Assembly (NCBI GenBank): GCA_022704925.1 | Contig: JAKJFK010000060.1 | Span: 1-9,032 of the forward strand | DNA length: 9,032 nt | Source of the DNA: a candidate division TA06 bacterium | Lineage (GTDB): Bacteria; Ratteibacteria; UBA8468; MWAK01 | Direction: 5' to 3' | Shown: positions 1 to 7,994 of the stretch, piece by piece | Layout: each line of letters starts with the position of its first letter | Numbering within the stretch: the stretch's first letter is position 1 | Program-made: the position numbers and the translations under genes | Notes under the pieces: generated by a model | What the model saw: the letters and a program-made list of their open reading frames with translations, nothing else | The model's database searches: none | What the model was told of the DNA's origin: nothing

Positions 1-122
1 GCGGCCGTGACCGCCGAGGATGTCCGCCGGGCGGCCGCGGCGGTCTTCACCGGGGCCAACCTCCGGCTGGCGGTGATCGGTCCGCCGGGATCGACCGCCG
101 GGCTGCGGGAACTCGTTTCGCT

Positions 123-126
<4 letters not shown>
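1..126 (+). CDS. C-terminal end of an M16 (insulinase/pitrilysin-like) peptidase family protein, 5' truncated by window edge
   Basis: An open frame enters from the left edge and ends at the TGA at 124-126, giving 41 residues. It reads VTAEDVRRAA, then an Ala-rich helix, then the strand LRLAVIGPPG and a short helix. This matches the usual end of M16 peptidase domains, where a 'VTAEDV..va..yf...nl.laviGp' pattern closes the second half of the fold. The HxxEH zinc site is outside the window, so it cannot be told whether this is the catalytic subunit or an inactive partner. Its stop overlaps the galT start by four bases (ATGA), so the two are probably co-transcribed. The family assignment rests on a short tail and is moderate. 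Confidence 0.65.
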
Positions 127-1117
<991 letters not shown>

Positions 1118-1121
<4 letters not shown>

Positions 1122-2179
1122 AAGATCTGCTGACCAGGCTGCGTCGGGAGCGGCCGGCCGCCTTTTTCAGCTTCTGGGTGCTGGTGCTTTTTTACGCGGC
1201 CGCCCTGCTGGCCGATCTGCTGGCCCCCTACCCATACGATTTCCAGACGCGGGAGAAGCCCTACTCCCCGCCCACCCCGATTCGTTTCCGCGAGGCCAAC
1301 GGCGGCCGCTGGCACCTCCGCCCTTTCATTTACGACCAGGTTCCCCCGGAAGGCGCCGCCATCGCCTACCGGGCCGACGCTTCGAAGCCCTATTTCATCC
1401 GCCTCTTCCCGGCCGGGCCGGAACGCAAAATCTTCGGTTTCCTTCCCTGCCGCCGCTATCTGCTGGGCGTTCCGGAACCGGCCCGCCTCTACCTGCTTGG
1501 CAGCGACCAGTTCGGCCGGGACCTCTTCAGCCGGATCCTGCATGGAGGCCGCGTTTCGCTCTCGATCGGCCTGGTCGGGGTGACCATATCCTTTCTGCTG
1601 GGTCTGCTCTTCGGGGGGCTGGCCGGGTACTACGGCGGCCGGGTGGACAACCTCCTGATGCGGGTGGCCGAACTGCTGATGTCCTTCCCCGGCTTCTATC
1701 TCATCCTGGCCCTGCGAGCGGTCTTTCCGACCACGCTCTCCTCCTACCAGGTGTACCTGATGGTGGTGGCGATCCTGGCCCTGATCGGCTGGGCCGGCCT
1801 GGCGCGGGTGGTGCGGGGTATGGTCCTCTCCATCCGGGAGGAGGATTACATCCTGGCGGCGCGGGCGCTGGGCTTCTCCAACCGGCGGATCATCTGGAAC
1901 CACGTTCTGCCCCAGACCTTCTCCTACACGATCACCGCCGTCTCCCTGTCCATTCCGGGGTACATCCTGGGCGAGTCGGCCCTTTCCATCCTCGGGCTGG
2001 GTATCCAGGAGCCCCAGGCGAGCTGGGGCAACATCCTGGCCAGCGCCATGGGCAACCTCGAAGTCATTCTTTACCACGCCTGGATGCTGCTGCCCGGCCT
2101 GCTGATATTCGTGACGGTTCTGGCTTACAACCTCCTGGGCGACGGCCTCCGGGAACTGGTCGGTCCCTCCCCCGATTAA
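1118..2179 (+). CDS. ABC transporter permease, OppC/DppC family (oligopeptide/dipeptide/nickel type), 353 aa
   Basis: Inner-membrane permease of a peptide- or nickel-type ABC importer. The frame is open from 668, but the upstream part lies inside galT. The chosen ATG at 1118 forms an ATGA overlap with the galT stop, has a weak purine stretch at 1103-1109, and puts a charged N-terminus before the first membrane segment (about 15-37), as OppC proteins have. The hallmark LGSDQFGRDLFSRILHG (127-143) is followed by RVSLSIG and several membrane segments (about 147-170, 185-203, 210-232, 270-295, 318-342). The EAA loop that contacts the ATPase is EEDYILAARALGF (241-253) with NHVLPQ at 261-266. Residues about 40-125 form a longer periplasmic insert than in E. 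coli OppC, as in a subset of these permeases. No OppB partner, ATPase or binding protein lies next to it here, and eno starts its own unit downstream, so partners must be upstream of the window or elsewhere. Substrate unknown. Confidence 0.92.
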
Positions 2180-2212
2180 GCCCGGACCGGGTCGAGGCCG
2201 TCCCCGGGAAAG

Positions 2213-2221
2213 TGGTATAAT
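2213..2221 (+). promoter_or_regulatory. Extended -10 promoter for the eno-ftsB-lpxA-lpxI operon
   Basis: TGGTATAAT at 2213-2221 is a perfect extended -10 (TGn followed by consensus TATAAT), an AT-rich island in GC-rich surroundings. The best -35-like hexamer, TCGAGG at 2192-2197 with an 18-base spacer, is poor (3 of 6), which fits extended -10 promoters that depend little on a -35. Transcription would start near 2227-2228, giving a leader of about 54 bases. It lies between the permease stop (2179) and eno (2282), so eno probably heads its own transcription unit. No strong hairpin plus T-run ends the upstream operon, so read-through is possible. Confidence 0.75.
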
Positions 2222-2239
2222 AAACAACCTGGCGGTTAA

Positions 2240-3849
<1,610 letters not shown>

Positions 3850-3872
3850 GGTCTGAAACCGGCGGAACAGGC

Positions 3873-3877
3873 AGGAG
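3873..3877 (+). promoter_or_regulatory. Closely spaced Shine-Dalgarno of lpxA
   Basis: AGGAG is separated from the ATG at 3880 by only two bases, shorter than the usual five to nine. An in-frame stop at 3847-3849 leaves no standard upstream start, and the next ATG (3895) would remove the conserved IHP segment and has no ribosome site. The spacing may therefore lower initiation at lpxA rather than mark a wrong start. Confidence 0.55.
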
Positions 3878-3879
3878 AG

Positions 3880-4671
3880 ATGAACATCCACCCCATGGCT
3901 TCAGTCGCCCCGGAAGCGAAGCTGGGTCGATCGGTGCTGATCGGCCCGGGCGCGGTCATCGACGGCCAGGTCGAGATCGGCGACGGCACCACGGTAGGGC
4001 CGCACGCGGTCATCACCGGGCACACCACGGTCGGACGCGATTGCTATATCTACACCGGGGCGGTGATCGGCAGTCCGCCCCAGGATCTCAAGTATCGGGG
4101 CGAGCGGAGTTACCTGCGCATCGGCGACCGGAACCGGATCCGGGAGTACGTGACCATTAACCCGGCCACCGAAAACGACCAGGCCACGATTATCGGTTCC
4201 GACAACCTGATCATGGCCTACTGTCATATTGCCCACAACTGTCAGGTGGGCAGCCACACCGTTCTGGCCAATAACGCCACCCTGGCCGGCCACGTGACGG
4301 TCGAGGACCACGCGATCCTGGGCGGTTTGACCGCGGTCCACCAGTTCTGCCGGATCGGGGCCTACGCCATGGTGGGCGGTTATTCAAAGGTGATCAAGGA
4401 TATCCCGCCCTACTGCCTGGCCGACGGTTACCCGGCCCGGATTTATCGTCTCAACCGGGTCGGCCTGAAACGCCACGATTTTTCGCCCGAAACGCTGGCA
4501 ACCCTCGAGCGGGCCTACCGGCTGCTGGTACGCAGCGGCCTGAACCTGAGCCAGGCGATCCAACACATTCGGGATGAGTTGCCGCCTCTGCCGGAAATAG
4601 TCCGCCTGCTGGAATTTATCAACGGATCCCGGCGCGGACTGGCCTTGAGCCGCCGTTCACGCTACCGATGA
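3880..4671 (+). CDS. lpxA: Acyl-ACP--UDP-N-acetylglucosamine O-acyltransferase (LpxA), 263 aa
   Basis: First enzyme of lipid A synthesis: it moves a 3-hydroxyacyl chain from ACP to the 3-OH of UDP-GlcNAc in the cytosol, as a homotrimer. Residues about 1-180 are left-handed beta-helix hexapeptide repeats (for example SVLIGPGAVI, VEIGDGTTVG, VTVEDHAILGG). Family landmarks are PQDLKY (67-72), IGDRNRIREYVTI (81-93), HIAHNC (116-121) with H119 matching catalytic H125 of E. coli, LANNATLAGH (129-138) and TAVHQFCRIG (151-160). The C-terminal helical part begins at LNRVGLKRHDFS, with N192 and R198 matching E. coli N198 and R204. G167 aligns with the hydrocarbon-ruler Gly173 of E. coli, which would favour a longer (about C14) chain; that is an inference. 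The length is normal. It follows ftsB after 30 bases and overlaps lpxI as ATGA. The lpxD and fabZ genes that often precede lpxA are absent. Confidence 0.97.
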   Translation: MNIHPMASVAPEAKLGRSVLIGPGAVIDGQVEIGDGTTVGPHAVITGHTTVGRDCYIYTGAVIGSPPQDLKYRGERSYLRIGDRNRIREYVTINPATENDQATIIGSDNLIMAYCHIAHNCQVGSHTVLANNATLAGHVTVEDHAILGGLTAVHQFCRIGAYAMVGGYSKVIKDIPPYCLADGYPARIYRLNRVGLKRHDFSPETLATLERAYRLLVRSGLNLSQAIQHIRDELPPLPEIVRLLEFINGSRRGLALSRRSRYR

Positions 4672-5462
4672 AGAAGATCGGGTTGATCGCCGGCAACGGA
4701 AAGCTGCCGCTGGTTTTTTTGGAACGGGCCCGCCGTGAGGATTACCGGGTTTATACCCTGGCCCTCAAGGGGGAAGCCGACCGCCGGGTTTCCTCGCTTT
4801 CCACCCGCTGTCTGCCGCTGCCGATTGGCAATCTCCAGCGCGGCATCAACTTTTTCCTCGGCAATGACGTCGAGGAGGCGGTCATGATCGGCCAGGTTCG
4901 CCATCACCGCCTGCTCCGCAAGGAACGGCTGGATCCCCTGCTGGCCGACCTGCTGGCCGGTTTGCCAGACTGGCGCACCGGCACCCTGCTGCAGGCGCTC
5001 ATCCGCCAGTTCGTGGATCGGGGCATTCACTTTCTTCCTTCGACCTTTCTGCTCGACGAACTGCTGTTGCCGGCCGGCTGCCATTACGGGCCGACCCTGA
5101 CCCGGCGGGAGGAGCTGGATCTGATCTTGGGACGCCAGGTGGCCGAGGCGCTGGCGCTGCTCGATGTGGGACTTACCGCGGTGGTCAAGGACGGGATCGT
5201 GCTGGCCCTGGAGGCCATTGAGGGAACCGACCGGACTATCCGGCGGGCCGGGCGCTTTACCCGGGGAGCGGTGGTGGTCAAGGTGAGCCGTCCCAATCAG
5301 GATATGCGCTTTGACCTGCCGGTGGTGGGACCGCGGACCATCCGGACGCTTCAAAATTCGGACGGCCGGGTACTGGGAATCTCGAGCGGCACCCTGGTCC
5401 TGGAGAAGGAAAAGGTGACCGCCCGGGCTGAGGAGCTGGGGATCTCGCTGGTTACTTTTTGA
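4668..5462 (+). CDS. lpxI: UDP-2,3-diacylglucosamine diphosphatase, LpxI type (DUF1009), 264 aa
   Basis: Fourth step of lipid A synthesis: hydrolysis of UDP-2,3-diacylglucosamine to 2,3-diacylglucosamine 1-phosphate (lipid X) and UMP. LpxI is unrelated to LpxH and was described in Caulobacter, where it attacks the alpha phosphate. The N-terminal motif IGLIAGNGKLP (4-14) starts a small alpha/beta domain. The C-terminal domain has LDVGLTAVVKDGIVLALEAIEGTD (165-188), a metal-binding-type EGTD box, and SRPNQDMRFDLPVVGPRT (207-224) with conserved acidic D212 and D216. The length is typical. The ATG overlaps the lpxA stop (ATGA) and has no Shine-Dalgarno, implying coupled translation with lpxA; this pair recurs in LpxI-using bacteria. 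Its 3' end overlaps the convergent protease gene by 11 bases. No LpxB follows, as it would in many lipid A clusters. Confidence 0.94.
   Translation: MKKIGLIAGNGKLPLVFLERARREDYRVYTLALKGEADRRVSSLSTRCLPLPIGNLQRGINFFLGNDVEEAVMIGQVRHHRLLRKERLDPLLADLLAGLPDWRTGTLLQALIRQFVDRGIHFLPSTFLLDELLLPAGCHYGPTLTRREELDLILGRQVAEALALLDVGLTAVVKDGIVLALEAIEGTDRTIRRAGRFTRGAVVVKVSRPNQDMRFDLPVVGPRTIRTLQNSDGRVLGISSGTLVLEKEKVTARAEELGISLVTF
5452..5462. other. 11-base tail-to-tail overlap of lpxI and the Lon-like protease gene
   Basis: The lpxI stop is at 5460-5462 on the plus strand, and the protease stop codon (TAA, read on the minus strand) occupies 5454-5452. The last codons of each gene are thus antisense to the other, with no space for a conventional terminator between them. 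Any terminator must lie inside the opposite coding sequence, or the two transcripts overlap. Confidence 0.9.
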
Positions 5463-7899
5463 TCCGGGCCCTTTTCCGGTCGGCCGGTTTGCGGCCGGAC
5501 CGTCGGGGCCGCTGGCTGAGAGTGTAGTAGGAATTCAGCTTCTGGAACTTGCGGGCGACCCGGCCGTTCACGGTGTCGGGCGGATAACTGCCGTCGGGCT
5601 GGCGCTGGCCGGTCGCCACCCCGGTCAGGATTTCAATCCCCTCGTCGATTTGGCTGACCGCCCAGACATGAAATCGGCCGGCGGCAGCCGCTTCGACCAC
5701 CTCCTCCTTAAGCATCAGGTTCTGGATGTTGGCCCGCGGGATGATGACGCCCTGTTCCCCGGTCAGGCCGCGCAGTTTACAGACCTCGAAGAACCCCTCG
5801 ATTTTTTCATTGACCCCGCCGATGGCCTGCACCTCGCCTTTCTGGTTGACCGATCCGGTTACCGCGATGTCCTGCCGGATGGGGAGCTCCGCCAGGCTGG
5901 AGAGCAGGGCGTAGAGCTCGGTGGAACTGGCGCTGTCGCCGTCGATTTCCTCGTAGGACTGCTCGAAGCAGACCGAGGCCGAAAGAGTCAGCGGTTCGGT
6001 GTGGGCATATCGTTCTCCGAGGAAGCCGCTGAGGATCAGCACGCCCTTGGTGTGAATGGGGCCGCTCATCTTGGTCTCGCGCTCGATGTCCAAAATGCCT
6101 TCCTTGCCTACAAAAGTCCGCACCGTTATCCGGGAGGGGCGTCCGAAGGCGTAATCGCCCAGGGTCAGGACCGCCAGCCCGTTGATCTGGCCGACCACCG
6201 CGCCCCGGTCGTCGATCAATATCTGCCCGTCGGCGACCATCTCCCGCAGTCGTTCCTCGATCCGGTTGTTACGGTAAACCCGCTCCTCGATGGCCCGTCG
6301 GACTTCGGCGCCGCCGACCCGGGCCGCCGAGGTCTGCCGGGCCCAGTAATCGGCCTCTTCCAGGATTGCCACGATCGAGGCAAACTGGCTGCTGAGCCGT
6401 TTCTGGTCGGCCACCAGCCGGCTGCCATACTCCACGATTTTGCCCAGGGCGGAGCAATCGAAGGGCAGCAGGTTCTTCTCGCGGCAATGGCGGCTTACAA
6501 AGGCCGCGTATTGCTTGATGCCGCCCGGGTTGCGTTCGATCCGGTGGTCGAAATCGGCCTTGACCTTGAAGAGGCGCGAAAAATCCTCATCCCAGGCGAA
6601 GAGCATCTGATAGATGTAAGGGTTGCCGATCAGGACCAGCTTGGTCTCCAGCGGAATTGGCTCGGGTCGGCTGACGGTGGTGCTGATCAGGTGAAACTGC
6701 TCGGCCAGGTCCTCGATGCGGATGGCGCGATTCTTCAGGCAGCGCTTGAGGGCCGCCCAGGAAAAATAGTTGTTGAAAAGGTCATTGGCCTGGAGGATCA
6801 GGAAACCGCCGTTGGCCCGGTGCAGGGCGCCGGCCTTGATCAGGGTGAAATCGGTCAGGAAGGAGCCCAGGTGCGGGCGGTACTCCTGGCGGCCGACCAG
6901 GTTGAAGTAGGTGGGATTGCTCTCCCAGACCACCGGCGCGCCCTGGGCCTGGCTGTTGTCAACCAGCAGGTTGACCTGGTAGGGGAGGAAGGAGGGGGGT
7001 TGCGTCGGCAGCTTCAGGCCCGGCACGACCTCGGCCTCCTCCTTTTCCATGAAATCGTGGATATGATCCAGCAGCTGCTGGCGCACCTGGTCCAGGTGAG
7101 CGGCCACCTCCGGAAGTTCCGCATACTTCTGGAGCAATTCCTGGAAGTGATGGTTCAAGAGATAGTTGCCGGTGTCCAGGTCGAGCTTGTGCACCAGCTC
7201 CTTGGCCTCCTTCTCCAGGTCGCGCACCTGGCGGATCATCGCCGAGACGTCGTGGCGGAGCTTCTCCTGTTTCTGCCGGAAAAAATCCTTCTCGGTCGGC
7301 CCCAGTTTCTCATACTCGGCGTCTGAAAGGGGCTTTCCGTCCTGAGAGGGCAGCAGGACCAGTCCGGTCGGCGTCTGCTTGAGGGTGAATCCCTCACCCG
7401 CCACCTTCTCCTGCAGGGCGTTCAGCGCCTTCTGGCGCGCCTCCTGCAGGTAGTGCATTATCTCGTTGCGCTGCTCTTCGTACTCCTTGCTTTCGAAGCT
7501 GCGCGGGACCTCCAGCTTCAATTCCTCCAGGAGGTTCTTCAGGTCGCGCCGGAATTCGCGTCCCTTGCCCGGCGGCAGGCGCAGGGCGTTCGGGCGATCC
7601 GGCTCGGCGAAGTTGTAGACGTAGCACCAGTCATCCGGAACCGGAAGCCGGGCCGCCAGTTCGACCACCGCCCGGTCCACCGAGGTGGACCGGCCGGTGC
7701 CCGGAAGGCCGGAGACATAGATGTTGAAACCGAACTTCTGGATGTTGAGTCCCAGGTCGATGGCACGCATGGCCCGGTCCTGGCCGATCACCCCTTCCAG
7801 CGGCGTTATCTCCCGGGTGGAGGTGCAGGGGCACTCTTCGGGCTGGCAGACCAGGCGCAGCTGTTCCGGCTTCAACTTCAGGTTTTCCAGGTGGTTCAT
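5452..7899 (-). CDS. Lon-family (S16) protease with AAA_32-type N-terminal region, LonC-like, 815 aa
   Basis: Cytosolic Lon-like protease; no membrane segment is seen, unlike archaeal LonB. Residues about 1-130 hold the start of an AAA-like module with IGQDRAMRAI (38-47) and a P-loop-like GLPGTGRST (64-72), where Arg70 replaces the Walker A lysine. A long charged helical insert follows (about 136-290). LHRANGGFLILQANDLF (359-375) is the Walker B position but lacks the usual acidic DE pair. WDEDFSRLFKVKADFD (436-451) is the conserved second-half motif. The protease domain (about 575-760) has DGDSAS with catalytic S656 and GGVNEKIEGF with K699, the complete Ser-Lys dyad, so proteolysis should work. 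The N-terminus has C18, C23 and C25; the tail (796-815) is strongly basic. ATP-independent LonC of Meiothermus, as recalled, is the closest described type. The start at 7899 lacks a Shine-Dalgarno but fits the family N-terminus. Substrate unknown. Confidence 0.93.
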   Translation of the reverse strand: MNHLENLKLKPEQLRLVCQPEECPCTSTREITPLEGVIGQDRAMRAIDLGLNIQKFGFNIYVSGLPGTGRSTSVDRAVVELAARLPVPDDWCYVYNFAEPDRPNALRLPPGKGREFRRDLKNLLEELKLEVPRSFESKEYEEQRNEIMHYLQEARQKALNALQEKVAGEGFTLKQTPTGLVLLPSQDGKPLSDAEYEKLGPTEKDFFRQKQEKLRHDVSAMIRQVRDLEKEAKELVHKLDLDTGNYLLNHHFQELLQKYAELPEVAAHLDQVRQQLLDHIHDFMEKEEAEVVPGLKLPTQPPSFLPYQVNLLVDNSQAQGAPVVWESNPTYFNLVGRQEYRPHLGSFLTDFTLIKAGALHRANGGFLILQANDLFNNYFSWAALKRCLKNRAIRIEDLAEQFHLISTTVSRPEPIPLETKLVLIGNPYIYQMLFAWDEDFSRLFKVKADFDHRIERNPGGIKQYAAFVSRHCREKNLLPFDCSALGKIVEYGSRLVADQKRLSSQFASIVAILEEADYWARQTSAARVGGAEVRRAIEERVYRNNRIEERLREMVADGQILIDDRGAVVGQINGLAVLTLGDYAFGRPSRITVRTFVGKEGILDIERETKMSGPIHTKGVLILSGFLGERYAHTEPLTLSASVCFEQSYEEIDGDSASSTELYALLSSLAELPIRQDIAVTGSVNQKGEVQAIGGVNEKIEGFFEVCKLRGLTGEQGVIIPRANIQNLMLKEEVVEAAAAGRFHVWAVSQIDEGIEILTGVATGQRQPDGSYPPDTVNGRVARKFQKLNSYYTLSQRPRRSGRKPADRKRARIKK

Positions 7900-7967
7900 T
7901 TTTTTTGAAAGGTTGTCAGTTTCCGCGGGTACCCTGCCGGGGCCCCCGTCCGGTTGGTCTGGCGTGC

Positions 7968-7987
7968 GGAAGCCGGCGCGGGCTTCC
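7968..7987. repeat. 7-bp-stem hairpin in the leader between the LptF/G-like gene and the Lon-like gene
   Basis: GGAAGCC (7968-7974) and GGCTTCC (7981-7987) are perfect inverted repeats around a 6-base GC-only loop. On the minus strand it follows the stop of the LptF/G-like gene and lies just downstream of the predicted protease transcription start. No T-run follows it in the minus direction, so it is not a standard intrinsic terminator. It could be a stabilising 5' leader hairpin of the protease mRNA or a 3' end for the upstream gene. The rest of 7900-7994 holds no gene that I can see. Confidence 0.5.
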
Positions 7988-7994
7988 CTCTCGT

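Noticed and set aside
2181-2208. Possible terminator hairpin after the permease gene (CCCGGAC with GTCCCCGGG)
   Set aside because: The stem needs a two-base bulge, has a 12-base loop and is not followed by a T-run; it is probably incidental GC-rich self-complementarity.
5650-7326. 558-residue open frame on the plus strand, antisense to the Lon-like gene
   Set aside because: It lies entirely within the protease gene, has no ribosome site, and its translation is low-complexity (rich in D, G, L, Q, V) as expected of the reverse strand of a GC-rich gene. The protease frame has clear motifs throughout.
7927-7955. GGGTACCC palindrome and nearby GC-rich runs in the leader of the protease gene, considered as an operator
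   Set aside because: An 8-base palindrome is too short and GC-rich to stand out here, and no second copy was noticed.
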